Source: Orobanche coerulescens (taxonomy: Eukaryota > Streptophyta > Magnoliopsida > Lamiales > Orobanchaceae). Taken from it: a DNA stretch of 64,000 bases. Where the stretch lies: the NCBI GenBank assembly GCA_033398695.1, contig CM065805.1, positions 166,385,787 to 166,449,786 on the forward strand. Reading direction: 5' to 3'. The translations under genes and the position numbers were made by a program. The number at the start of each line of letters is the position of its first letter. Positions within the stretch are counted from its first letter, which is position 1. This document shows positions 1-13,000 of this stretch, piece after piece. Below the pieces are notes generated by a model. It was given only the letters and a program-made list of their open reading frames with translations. It searched no databases and had not been told where the DNA came from.

Positions 1-100
1 TTGAGGTGAGAGAGTGTTCTTAATGTTATAATTGTTTTTCATTTTTGATTTAGTGGAGCTTTGACAGCTACTAAATAGGTTCAGTGTAAAGAAGAAGAAC

Positions 101-440
101 AATCCCGACTCTTTATGTTGGAAGGGGGTTGCCGATAAAAATTTCTCTACCAAGTTTATGTGCAAATCTACCAAGAACACCGTTGAAGCAATAGAGTTTG
201 TGGATCCATTGTTGTGTAAATTGCGGTGAAGGTATTATACAAGTAAAGTGTTGCTTTTATAATAGTGGGCGCTTTAAAACAAGATACCTACAAGAGACAA
301 CTTACTCGAAAGATGTATTTTTAAATTCCAACCATAACCTTGAGTGCCTTTTGTGCGACTCTCATCCTGAAAGTATGGACTACGTTTTAATCACATATCC
401 ATTTTCATCTACAATATGGAGTAATACTCGAGATCACTAA
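101..440 (+). pseudogene. LINE-type retrotransposon remnant, RT zinc-binding (zf-RVT) region
   Basis: Degenerate coding sequence in two frames. At 101-175 one frame reads NPDSLCWKGVADKNFSTKF, like the W-K-G/D-G-x-F-S-x-K motif that opens the zf-RVT domain of plant LINEs. After a frameshift, 198-440 carries RFKTRYL and then CLLCDSHPESMDYVLITYPF, matching the family pattern CxxC...ES.DH...CPF..xxW with the H and last C lost. There is no RT catalytic core in the window. The frameshift and lost zinc ligands mean it is dead. Further LINE tail may resume after 990 (MWNEVFERRK at about 1029-1058), which would place the 516-990 element inside it. Confidence 0.55.
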
Positions 441-515
441 AGCTCAATTCTGTGGTGGGGTCAATCCCAGACCATTTTATGACATTTGGCACGTTCTATC
501 AGAACACTATGACTA

Positions 516-990
516 TAGAGGTGACAAAGTACCTGAGCCCTATGGGACAACCGATCCTGCTCTGAACCTAATGGGTAATCCCTTTCCCGACTATGTCAAT
601 GAGGCAGGGATTATTTTAGGTCTATCCGACCCTCCCCACCGGGACCCCGCTATCCACATGTAAATTAGATATAGTTTATTTATTTATATATATATATATA
701 GATATTATTATTGTTTTTAAAATAATACTTAATATATATTTTCAATGTAACCAATGATAATTCCTAATAATGTTAACAAGAATAACATATAAACTTACCA
801 TAAGATATATTTATATTTTTGTTAATGTATATAAATTATGATTAAAAATATTATTTTAAATAATAAAAATATTAATGGGGATCCTCGCTCCTGCCCCCGC
901 CCCGTGTCGGTTCAACCTCATGCCTCAGTTCTCCATGGGGCAGGGATGAGAATGCCAAAACCGTGCCAACTCACCCTGTTGTCATCCCTA
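516..990. mobile_element. hAT-like MITE inserted in the LINE remnant
   Basis: The termini are imperfect inverted repeats: TAGAGGTGACAA at 516 and, on the other strand, TAGGGATGACAAC ending at 990. The flanking octamers TATGACTA (508-515) and TTTGGCTA (991-998) agree at 6 of 8 positions, as expected for an aged 8-bp hAT target duplication. The ends are GC-rich (CCCGCCCC-type tracts at 635-655 and 890-905) and the 240-bp core is very AT-rich. No transposase ORF. Confidence 0.5.
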
Positions 991-1758
991 TTTGGCTAGG
1001 AAAGTTTTCTTCTTAGTTCGGCACTATGTGGAATGAAGTATTTGAAAGGCGAAAAATAACATCATCTCAACGAGGTTGGTCTGAACGTTATCAAATTGGT
1101 AGAATGAATTAAATTCAGACCTTGGAAGTGGTCATAGGCCTATTTTTCGCTGCATTTATACTGCTTGCTTGATGATTTGTCTAATTATGATGTTGATTGT
1201 TTGCTGGATACGCTTCTGTTTGGTTCAAATGAGAAAAGGGAGGGAAAAATTTTATGGAAGGAAAAGAAAGGGAGGGAATGGATGTAAAATACATACCTTG
1301 TTTAGAAAGATTGTATAGAAAAAAAGTGAAGAGAAGTAGAAGCACCTTGTTTGGTAAAGATAACGAAAGAGATGAAAAATAAACTAAATTAAACTATTTT
1401 ATCTTTAATATATTTATTTTTATATTTTATCTTAAATCTAAGTAAATGTATTCAAGTAATACATAAATAAATTTTCCCTCCAAATCCCTCAACAGGGAGA
1501 AGTAAAATGAAAGAATAGAATGAAATGAATTAAAATTTTCTCTCCCGTGACCTCCATTTCTTTTTGAAACAAATAAATCAATGCATTAAATCAGAATGTA
1601 AAACATGAGCAAGAAACGACGATGGAATGACATGCCATTCGCCACATCCTGACCCAGAATTGTGACCTTCATTTTTATGAATCAAATAAATTTTTTTAAT
1701 TAAATCCACCCTCCCCTCTTCTCCCCTCTATATGACTAATCAAACAACCCCTTAAATA
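991..1758. other. Non-genic spacer with possible LINE tail and diffuse inverted repeat
   Basis: The first 120 bp may be the LINE C-terminal tail. From about 1205 to 1750 the ends look like a loose inverted repeat: GTTTGGTTCAAATGAGAAAAG near 1217 against GTTTGATTAGTCATATAGAG read from the other strand near 1745, both followed by GGGAGGG-type tracts. This could be an old MITE, but no target duplication could be fixed. No gene seen. Confidence 0.3.
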
Positions 1759-2375
1759 CAGGGGTGTGCATTAGATCAATTCTATCCAAACCGATTCGAA
1801 TTTAGGAGTAATCGAAAATTTCGGATCAGATTTTGCTCAATTCGAAATATCGGATCGGATCCGGATCAATCCGAATTCGGATCGGATTTTTGGGATTCAA
1901 TCCGAAAAATCCGATTTTTTTCCCAAAAAAAAAATATTTTTAGAAAAATAACCCCATTACCAAAACGAAACAAAAATTTAAGGATAGCGAAAATATACAA
2001 ACTTTTTCTGTTTCCACAAACTAACAAACAAAATCAAACTCCAAATCAAATCCATATTCAACACAAGTAGCAACATCTAAATAATCAACAAAACACAAAG
2101 TACTAGAAGTTCGAAGTTCAAATTCAAATAACGATTACATTCCATTGAAATTAAAATTCGAATCGATCGGATTAAAAATCAACTAACAAGTATAATATAA
2201 ATTTAATTTTTTTGATATATTTCAAATCCGAAAATTCGCGGATTTAATCCGATCCGTTTTGAAATACGAAAAATTTAAAAATTTATAATCCGAAATCCAA
2301 TCCGAACCTACTGAATCGTCGAATTTTCGAATTTTCGAATCCAATTTTCGAATTCGGACTAAATACAAACACCTA
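1759..2375. mobile_element. hAT-like MITE with subterminal CGGATCGGAT-type repeats
   Basis: The left end CAGGGGTGTGCA pairs with the right end read in reverse, TAGGTGTTTGTA (8 of 12). Flanks CTTAAATA (1751-1758) and CTTAAAAT(A) (from 2376) fit an 8-bp hAT target duplication with one indel. Subterminal zones at 1800-1920 and 2220-2350 are built of repeated ATCCGAA/TTCGGAT words in both orientations, a common hAT feature. The AT-rich core has no transposase. A 76-residue open frame on the minus strand is a by-product of these repeats. Confidence 0.55.
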
Positions 2376-3184
2376 CTTAAAATAATTGGTGTCTTACGGT
2401 TGATTTTGATTCTTCGTATTCTTTTAATTGCAAGAGATTTGAGTACCACCATTTATAAATGATATGATCAGTTTAAAAAAAAAAAAGTTTAATCCGTTAG
2501 AAGAATGCACATGGCTGAATAATTGACCTATACATTAGTTTGAGTTTTCCCACCTTGACCCAAACACCGTCTTGAAGTCGAGTCTCATTATCCTTCTCAA
2601 CTTCTGAATCCCCAAACAAAGAATTCTGCCGATCACAGCAACATAATTCAAAAATTCGACTGCAACACTTCGAAATTATATTTGATTCAGTAGCTGCAAG
2701 GTTGGAGCCAGAGTTATTGCGAAGCTGGGATCTGGAAATAACCCCTTTTCTTCCTCCTCATCTCTCCACCCTCTCCCTCTCCTTCTCCCTCTCTCACGCG
2801 CGCGCGCACACACACATTGTTGATTTTCTTCTGTAGTGGAGGTACATTGCTGTATCTGTGTTAACCCTTTTGCAGACATCGCTTCAAGTGTTCAGTTTAT
2901 TGTATTCTGCTGCTAAAATCACCCTCATTACTTCTAATTCCTGCAACCCCCCCCCCCCCCCCAACCCCAAACCCCCAACAGAGAGAACTTTTCTTACCTT
3001 TTCAGTAACTTCGTCGAACACGACGTGGCCAGTTGAACGTTTCAAGGCATATGAAGGAATGTAAATGCGGATCGAGGGCTTTTTCTCGGGATCTGCTTCT
3101 GCACCTTCTCAACTTTTTTATCGTTGAGCAGGAGGTGGTGCTAGGGTTTTTGGGCATTTTGATATTTACTTTCGGAGTTCTGAA
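2376..3184 (+). promoter_or_regulatory. 5' flank and probable 5' UTR of KTN80
   Basis: Non-coding stretch before the KTN80 start. It holds a CT-rich tract running into CG and CA dinucleotide repeats (2745-2816), a run of about 14 C at 2949-2962, and pyrimidine-rich sequence typical of plant 5' UTRs. A transcription start cannot be fixed by eye; no convincing TATA box was chosen. The length polymorphism expected of the C-run and the dinucleotide repeats could make this flank variable between individuals. Confidence 0.45.
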
Positions 3185-3252
3185 ATGACGACCACCACCA
3201 AACGCGCTTATAAGCTACGTATCCTTTTTATTGAAGTCTAACACTTTCACAG

Positions 3253-3283
<31 letters not shown>

Positions 3284-3974
3284 TCTCTCTCCATATACTA
3301 TACTATATATATATATATATGCCCATTTATGATTTTAGATATGGAAGTTGACAACGATTTCTAGTGCTGTGCGTGAAGTTTAATGCGATCAAGTGGAAGA
3401 GGAGTCACGTGTAGAATGTATTCTTATTCTTGATTATCCATGTTGTGCATTGGCTGGGCTGGGAATTCTGGTTAATACGTTTCATTAGTTTGTTCATTTG
3501 AACCTATATCCTCAGCATGACAGCTTGTCATTGGAATTAGGACAAAGTTTTGAGAGTGCATCTGAAAAGTGTGTTATATATGGTTAGGAATTGTATGAAA
3601 CTGAGCTATTTAGTTGTTTTACTCCTCATGTGTTTAGTGTCTCATTTATTCATCTACCATTTATGGTTTAACGCTTTTTTTATTATGTGCAATCAATATT
3701 TTAAAATATGTCAACCATCAGAATTTCATGTTTGCAAATGATAGAAAGATGAATCCATGAAATCTGATTCTGTGCGCATTCGGTGACTTACTGAATCTTA
3801 ACTTAAGGGACTATGTTCCGTCGCATCAACTTTTTTGTATTGGGATGAATATGGGAAATTGCATTGCAATCCATGAAACTAAAGCTGCGATGTCGATGGG
3901 ATCGGCTGTAGTTCACATGAATCATATGCAAAATCTGATACGTGTATGTATCTTTGTTGTTGTTATTGTTATTA

Positions 3975-4011
<37 letters not shown>

Positions 4012-7000
4012 TATTATTATTATTATTATTTTCCCTGGGGTCCGGGCGGGGGCGAGGGATGTCAAGATTAACGAGAATATTAAGGTCCAAAGCTGCATCA
4101 AACGTATATCTAATAACTGATTCGAGAGATTTAACAGCATTATTTTGTAATTCGAAGTTAGAAGTATTTAGAGCATCTTGCATTTATCAAAAGGCAAAAA
4201 GAAGCATGTATGCTATTTTAAGCACTACTGCTGATACCTAATCGCACTGATAACTATCGTACAAGAGCGGTATATCGATCTTCAAAATATCAATCATTCC
4301 GAAAAACATTTTGGCAGCCTCTTTCAGATGCCTTTAATGTGAATGTTACCTAAAATACTAGTATGAAAGCATGCTAAAGGAAGTCACAAAGTAAGAGAAT
4401 TCCTAATTTGGAAGCCTTGACAATGTGCTTGTCGTAGAGGAATTTGTAGCTCATTCATTAAGTGTAAACTGTCTAAAGATTGGGAGGAAATCATCAAGAG
4501 TTCTTGTGACTGGAGGAGAAGATCACAAGGTCAATCTCTGGGCTATTGGCAAGCCTAACGCCATACTGGTTAGTTCAGTTTCTTCTTTGCCCTTCCAGTT
4601 CAGTTGCATCATATTTCATCATCTATCATCACAACTTTTTTTTGTTTTCTTCCTTTTACTCTCTCTCTCTTGCTTAATATAAGCTATATAATTGTTGGTA
4701 CGGGTTTCCCATTATCCAACACTGATTATTGTCAAAATTCATCCTGCAATCTCTTGCGTGCAATTTAATACTTTTAACACTGTATTAACTTTTAGGGGGC
4801 AGGGGCTGTTGCTTTTCTTTCTGAAAAATAAAAGGGAAACTGATGAGAACATTTTTTTTTTTCAAAATTGGTGCTCTGTTCGTGGTTCAATGCATTAGAG
4901 TTTGTCGGGTCATTCAAGTGGAATTGATTCAGTTAGCTTTGATTCTTCGGAGGTTTTGGTAGCTGCTGGAGCAGCAAGTGGTACCATTAAGCTTTATGAT
5001 CTGGAGGAGGCTAAGCGTAAGCTTTTTGCAGTCCACTATTTATGTATTATAGCATTCTCTACTTCGATGTATCTAACATTTTTCATGTCCTTGATAGTCA
5101 TTCGCACCCTCACTGGTCACCGGTCAAATTGCATATCTCTAGACTTCCATCCTTTTGGGGAGTTTTTTGCATCTGGGTCTCTGGACACAAACTTGAAAAT
5201 ATGGGATATTCGAAGGAAGGGGTGTATACACACTTACAAGGGTCATACTCGAGGTGTTAACGCAATTAGGTTTACTCCTGATGGTCGGTGGGTTGTATCT
5301 GGGGGAGAGGACAACACCGTGAAGGTTACATCTTTCACTACAATCGGTCCTTTCATTTTTCGGTTCAGCCTTCTTTTAACCTTTTTTCTTAATATGATTA
5401 ATTTAGAATTGATAGAACTCGCCTACGTCTTATCTTCTTTTATCTTGCTAATTAATCTATTTTGTATTTTTGTCCCTCTTTGCAGTCTCTCTTTGAAACT
5501 AAAAGCTATCAACACATGGATCTGTTTAAATAGTTTAGCGCAGTACATGACAATAAATCTTTATCTGTTCTATCTAATATATGCAAATGTCTTATTGATA
5601 TATTACTATGTTTTCCCGTGTCTTGTTCATATAAAATCTTAAATTGAGTAGTTTAAATCGATAAATGTGTAAGATATTGTGAAGCACAACCACAATGTTG
5701 CAATTTTTGTTCAACCTCTTATAATCCTCCTGTTTCCTGACAATACAGCTATGGGATTTAACCGCGGGCAAGCTTATGCATGATTTCAAATGTCATGAAG
5801 GCCAAATTCAGTGCATTGATTTCCATCCTCATGAATTTTTGCTGGCAACAGGTGGAACAGCTATCTGTGTATTGTTACTTCTGCCTTTTTTGTGGTTATT
5901 AATTGTTGTCTACCAATTTTCTTGCTTGTTTATGCTATGCTAGAAACAACTGAACGACTGGAGTGACGTTTCCTTTCATTGATTTCCTGCATGCACTTCG
6001 GAGTCCGAATTATATTGCCTTGTGTCTCAAAGTTTAGATCCGAAATTGAGTTGTATCTCTGTCTTTTTTTTATGGGTGAACATATGTTCATAATTGTGGT
6101 GGTTTCTATTGGATAAAGTTTCAGTTTGTGTTATCGTTATTACGTCTTCTTGTTGATGCATAGTAATTGCAGCTTTTTTTGTTTACTATAGAAATCTAAG
6201 GCTGCCATTTTCCTTTATGCACTGATGAAAGATGCCTGAACTGCTATTCAAGTTTTTTTTAGTAATTTCCTAATGATTGCTATTCATCCTGGCCTGGCAG
6301 GTTCAGCTGACAGAACTGTTAAGTTCTGGGATCTTGAAACTTTTGAACTAATTGGTTCATCTGGACCCGAGGTTTTGCGACACATATATCATTGATTTCT
6401 TTTCCTATTATCCTCTGCTTCTCTTTCTTTTTTTATTTCTACACCCCACCCCCTGAAAATTTTCATTCTCTTTTTCCAATCTGCAATTTCCTGGCTGTTG
6501 CCTTCTTTTTTTAGCCCCAGTTTCTTTTTAATCGAGTTATGAGTAACTATTGTTCAATTGTTCATAATCCAGTCCACAGGCGTGCGTTGTATGACTTTCA
6601 ATCCTGATGGGAGAACCTTGCTTTGTGGCTTGCATGAGAATTTGAAAGTAGGTGCTATATGGTTAAGTTGCTTCTAAGGTAATATATTAATCTACACATT
6701 CTGATTTTTTTTTTCTTTTTTCTTTTTCTTTTAGGTGTTATCATGGGAACCAATCAGAAGTCATGATACCGTGGACGTGGGGTGGTCTAGATTGTCAGAC
6801 ATGAATGTTCATGAAGGGAAGCTTCTTGGATGTTCTTATAATCAAAGTTGTGTTGGAGTTTGGGTTGTAGACATTTCGGTATAGATCACTTTGTTTTAAT
6901 ATTTTTTTCCCTTGAAACTTTAACCTTTTCCAATTTGACATCTGAACACATGGATGTCTGCTACCTTTTGATGTTGCCAGCGCCTCGAACCATATGCCAT

Positions 7001-10000
7001 GGATAGTACTGCTCGGTTAAATGGTGATCATGATGCAAAATCTAATTCTGGTGGTTCAACAGTACTGACTGAGGATAATGTAAAGGCAAACTTGGGCAGG
7101 CTTTCTATTTCATATAATTCTGATTCCGTGAAGGAAGCTAGATCTCTCACGAGGCTTTCTGCCCAGCAGAATTTAGATCTTAATAAGGATTCTAAATCAG
7201 TAGCATGTAAGCCATTTTTATGTTGTTCCTTGTAGGAAGTTATAGTTAAAATTATATTCTATTTTAGCTTATCACACACCCCATTAACAGCATTATTTGA
7301 ATGTTTTTTTTTTTCTCCATTATTTCACTTGTAATTAACTTCTAAATTGTATTAAATGATGTTTTGCATGTACTGATTGAAGCTACTGTCAGTACTCCTA
7401 GTACTACTCTAAGGCCAAATCTCAGTGTAGTTCCAAAGACAATCCAGATCAGTTCAACAGTGGGCAATGTAACAAACACAAAGCGGCAAACTGCAAAGGT
7501 TCAATCAACTGCGGGTATATCGGTATTCAACAGATCTGATGTAGTACCTTTCGTCGTACCTAGAACTAATCCAAGGCTAGAGCAGGCTGCTGAATCCAAG
7601 AAAGAAGATGTCCCAGTAAATACAGTAGTGTTACCCTTGCAATCTAAAAAATCTGATATTCGCAAATTTGAAAATTCCAGAGATGACTTGGAGAGGAATG
7701 TTTCTATTTCTACTCAGTCTGATAATGAGCTACCGAAGGCCATGGATTTGTGTTTTTCAGATAGAAGTACATGTAATTCAGTTAAGACCTCATTCAGCAG
7801 AGTCGCTGCAGCGGATAGAAAAGCTAAAGATGATAAGCCTTTGATTTCAAGAAAAGTTGATACAAATGCAACTATTGATGCCCTTCCCAGATACCAGCAT
7901 GAAAATTGTATGTGTCCTCTAAAATGCAGTTCCTTGAAATCATAATATTTATTTCGTGAATTTTTTTTTTATGCTTGTCCTTTGCATACTTGCTATTTGT
8001 GTTACTTGTGGTCCTTTAGCCAGGATTCTGGTGCCCTTCATTGTGATGGGGCGAGGAGGAAGGAAATGTATTGGAGTGAGTAATCTGAACAACACCCATC
8101 GAGTGATATATTTATATAAATATGTTATTTACTCCGTGGGGATGGAAAAACATGGTGAAAGGGGGTCTATGTTTGGCTGAGGTGCTGGATTTGATTGCAA
8201 AAACTCCACCTGTAGTAGATAGTTTTATTCCATACCTGTGAGGTCCAAATTTCGATCTTTTCCCGGAATTCTGAAAGGGACTCCCTTTCTTGTTAAGAGC
8301 TAACAAACTTGTTCACGAATTGGCTAAAAAGGAATGGTTTTAATGATGAACTCTCTGTACTGTAAAGCTTTTTATGTTTCGGAAATTTTAAGAGATTTAA
8401 GTTGTACTCTATAGGCTATTAGTTTTTCCCTGTTTGCTAGGAATGCTGTACCGAAATTGAGCCACATAGTCTAAACACCGTTTTGCTTAGATTTTCTGGA
8501 ATGTTTTTATTTTTAATTCCAGAAGTTAATTTTCGACTCCTGACACTTAGATTCTGTAACTTGCACAAGCTGAAGTTTATTTCTGTCTGTTAATAATACG
8601 TTAAAGCACACCCTTAATTCTCAGATTAAGTGGCCTGAGATTAAAGGTCCCCTTTGTACTGTAACTTATTTCATGAATACAAGTTATCTGTTCCTTATAA
8701 AAAAAAGAAAAGAAAAAAAAGGATGATACTTAGACATTTCTCCATGTTGATACATATGATGAAATGAAGTACATGTTAGTGCTATTCAGGGTAAAGGAAA
8801 AAACAAAATAAAAAAAATATTTTGTAGCTTGTATGTATGATCAATGACTACTTGATCTGAACTCAAACACATCATATACCAATTTCCTCAGCAACATGGT
8901 CTTTCTTCCACTCTTTTTCCTTTTTTCTCCTCTGCTTTCTGTATGTATATTTACTTTAATGATTATGCCACCATAGAGTATGCTTAAACCTTCCCTACAC
9001 AGTTGGATCCTCAGAAGGCGAAACTCTCATCGTTGGTTTTATTACCTATCTTCAGTAGGAGCCTTTAGTCTTATAAATAGAGTAGGTATAGCAAGAGAGC
9101 GTAATGTACCACCCTGCTGAAATCATGAGTCTCTTTGTATTTGTGACTCTTGTATTGGCAATAAGGTTGGATTTCAAGGAAAATGGTTCGAATTTGAATG
9201 GTGATCTTCCATGTCAACTGACCCTACACCAAACACACAAATGAACTAGTATACTAGAGCGCTCGAGACATTAGAGAACCATGCCAAACGAACTTGGTAA
9301 TATGACCATAACATCAGGATCTGTTTGGATATTATTAATGATAAAGAGGAAGACTTGATGCCTTTTGATTGCTGTAATTGAGAACTGCTACATTCTCTCC
9401 AATAGAGGAGTTAGAGACTGTTCCTGCTGAACTTACTATCAAATTCATTTAAGTTTGTGGCTCTTGTGAGTCCTGAGACTCTTGGATAATGAGTAATATC
9501 CCACTTTATTGAATTTGAGTGTCATATATCTGTGCTGTCTTGAAATGTTTTCCTTATTAACATTTGCAATGCCATTTTACTGATACACAAACATAACATT
9601 TTCCCTTCTGCCCTAATCTCCAATCTCTTCTATCGTTTTCTCTGTCCCTTTGTTTGTGCCTTCCTTGTAATTTTATACGATTGGTGGTCTGAACATCCAC
9701 ACAACTGGTTAATAACACATGCATGCTGGAGAATGAATGATGCTGGCAGGTAAAGGTGCTTGAAAGTTGTAATAACAGCCCCTTTGTTGGAGAGTGATGA
9801 AGCCTAGATTTGATAGCTTTATGATAATGGGAGTTTAGGTACACTGGATGCGTGCATTTACGTAAAAGTTTCTAAAAATTCTTTAGGTGGAAATATGTTG
9901 GATTAATAAAGTATCATACACTAATATGCAGTAGAAAGCAGTGCATGGTACTTATCAATTGCTTTTAGGAAAGTGGTCGGCTCTGATCTCTGAGGTCGGT

Positions 10001-13000
10001 ACTTTGAGAAACCTAAAAAGGGAAGATAAGATGGACCGGAAGTTTCAGATGGAAACTCAAACATTCTCCTCTGTTTTATGAAGAATAGAGTGGATCTTGG
10101 CTTGCCACCTGGGTTTCTTTTGGGGCCTGCTACATTTGTGTGCCTTCTGATATTCTCTTTATTATATGTGGTTATTGGTTAATGATGAAGTGTTGGTTTG
10201 CATTGTTTTACGTTGATCAAAATTTGATCGCAGATGATTATCGAGGAAACAACAACATGGATATGGATACATCACATGTAGAAAGTCAAAAAGGAGGTAT
10301 AACTACAATGTCTAGTGGATGATATATTTGCTTAGATATAGGGTTTTTATAGTGTTATAATTTAAACTCATTTTGTTAGTAAATTTAGGTAGAACGCATT
10401 CCATAGTCTCAAACTGGGAGCAAAGAGACAGAAATCCTTACTGTCCAGGTCTTCCTTCAAGCAACATCTCTGGGAAATTAACTGCTGTAAGTATGCTCCA
10501 TAATTGTTCATTCAACTATAAACTTCTGTTTTTGGCTTATTGTTCTCGTTGACAATTGTCACAAATGTACTCCTGGGGCTGTCTAGTAGAAAATGAGATT
10601 ACATCTGCACGTTTCTACTTTTTTGCCCCAAAAAGAACTCGGTGTAATTTTACATTTCACTCTTAATTTATTTGGTTTTGTTATGTTCCACAATATACAT
10701 GTTGATCTTACAGTGTCAATCTTGTAATTAGACTTGATTATAGTAATTATCTCGACTAATTGCGGTCTCACAGTAATTGATTAATTTCCATGCAAGTGGA
10801 AAAACTTATGACTAAGGTTTTGGAATTTCATCTCATTTTTCCTTACTATAAAGGTTGCGACAGGAAGGCGCATCTGGCATAATTTCGCTACTTTGTTTTT
10901 TGCATGAAATCGATAATGTTGATTAATTTTAGACCATTAATTCACGTAAGCTTCATGACACCGACCTCAATTTAGTTGGATTAAAGTGCAGTTGTTGATG
11001 ATGATGACTATAAATTTATTGTAGTAAAATGTTTCTATTTTGGAACTGGAAATTGAATTTGACATCATCTCTAGAAATTGAATTTGGCACCATTTCTACC
11101 TTCTCTACTAGTCCAAGCAAGGTGCATTAGGTTTAAGACTTCCTTTTGGATGATGTTTATCGAAGGCACATATAGTGGCCCTTTTTTAACACTTTCAGTT
11201 TCTTGATTAATTTATTTCCTTTTTTGCTGAATTGTAATATGTTTTTGCTGATGTCATTTTGCACTGAGTTTCTTGTCATATAATTATGTTGTTCTTGACA
11301 TATAATTGTTTAAGAGGCACCACTGGCTTGTCAATCTCGCTCTTATAATACTCTACAAGTTGATCTGGGCGCTTCAGTTTATTTTCCATATTCTCTATAA
11401 ATGACTTGATATGTTTATTATTAATATTACATCTATTTTAACAGTGAAGTATCTATTTTTAACAGAGAAGCTATCCTATAATTGAAGAAAATGAGTCAGT
11501 CTCTGCTAGTGATGAGGATACAATTGCTGACATGATGGAAATGCATGATGAATTTGTTGGCTCAATGAAATCCCGTTTAAGAAAACTGCAGGTATTTAAT
11601 TGCTTTACTTCATTGTTTATGCAGTCCCAATCCAAATCATGATGCTGCATTCTTAAAGGCAACAATCGTATGTTTTGGTTTCCACTCTTTTCCAGCTTTA
11701 TGTTAGCGTGATTGGAAACTGTAGCAAACTTCTGTAATTAATTATCAGTGTTTTAAATAGCGTGCGATAGCGCGATTCATAGCGCGCTATAGCGCTCTAC
11801 AGACCTTCAGCGCGTCGTAGCGCGGCCCAAATAGCGTGCGCTGTTTGCTCATGTACCGGCGCTATTTATGCTATGGCCTACACTACGCTATTACGCTATT
11901 TTAGCAAAAACTTTTGCTATTTGTGCAAAAAACTGTTAAGGCCTGATAACATAATTTTTTAAGGGCATATGTTTTTAATAATCCGCTCAAACAAATTAGT
12001 TATTTTCACATTGATCGGCAAAAACAAAGAAAACATCCACATACCAAAAAAATGGGAATGAAACCTCAGGAGAAGCTGGCGCACTCGTAGAAGGTTTGAG
12101 ACTGAGATATGCGATTTTTGGTGCGTCTCTGAACTCAAAGGGGCACTCCTCTCTTGGTATTGCACATTAATTTACTAGTATAAGTTTATTTTTATTTCTT
12201 TATGGTTTTATGATTAATTATCTCTTTAAGTTACCAGTATAACTATATTATTATTTTTTAAAAATGAATTGACATGCTCGAATAGCTTACGCAATGCGCT
12301 ACGCTATTTGCGCTGCGCTACGACAGAACAAAATCGATGTACATGTAAAACGCGCTATTTAAAACACTGTTAATGATATATGCTAAGTGATTAGCTTTTG
12401 GCTGGCTGTTTCCACCTCGTTAGAATTATTTTCTGTTTTTCTGAAGCATCAATATAATTATATGGTTGTACCTGCCCAAATTATTTGTCATCTACTTGTC
12501 ATACTTGACTATCACCATTCATCAGCAAGAAAGAATCAGCATTCCTCAATTTGGTAGAAATTGATAACAAAATCCAATCTAAAGATCGTATATTCACCAA
12601 TTTTCAAGGCAGTTTTCTTTCTCCTTCGTCACTTATTTACGTGAGAACTGCTGTTTTAGCTTATATATTTAACCAAACTGGACTACAGAGCTAGTAGCTT
12701 GTCTCATTCTTATACAAATAGCATTCAATGCTTTTTATGCTGATGGGAAAGACTAAAAGCAGATCTAGTATTAGTTGAAACCATTTATGCGGATTAGATT
12801 CCAGAAGCAACAACATAGCATTTGATCAAGATAGCTACTGTGGACCTCTCACGCTATTCTGATAGACTATCTTTTACATTGTTGGTACAAGATCAAGATG
12901 AATATTCTGATACCTAGGATCATTAGGATCAGTGTAGCTGGCAGAGAAAGGGCTTCAGACTCTAGCCACTGAGAATTCACTGGAACTGCTTTTTTTAATT

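Noticed and set aside
198..440. A host zinc-finger protein of 80 residues
   Set aside because: The C-x-C pattern and the upstream WKG...FSTKF segment fit a decayed LINE zf-RVT region, in a different frame.
3845..4241. Open frames of 72-99 codons on both strands
   Set aside because: They are translations of the (ATT)n microsatellite in KTN80 intron 1 (poly-Leu, poly-Tyr, poly-Asn).
4902..5642. 246-codon open frame as a separate WD40 gene
   Set aside because: It is KTN80 exons 3 and 4 read through their introns; splice sites and family alignment show the true structure.
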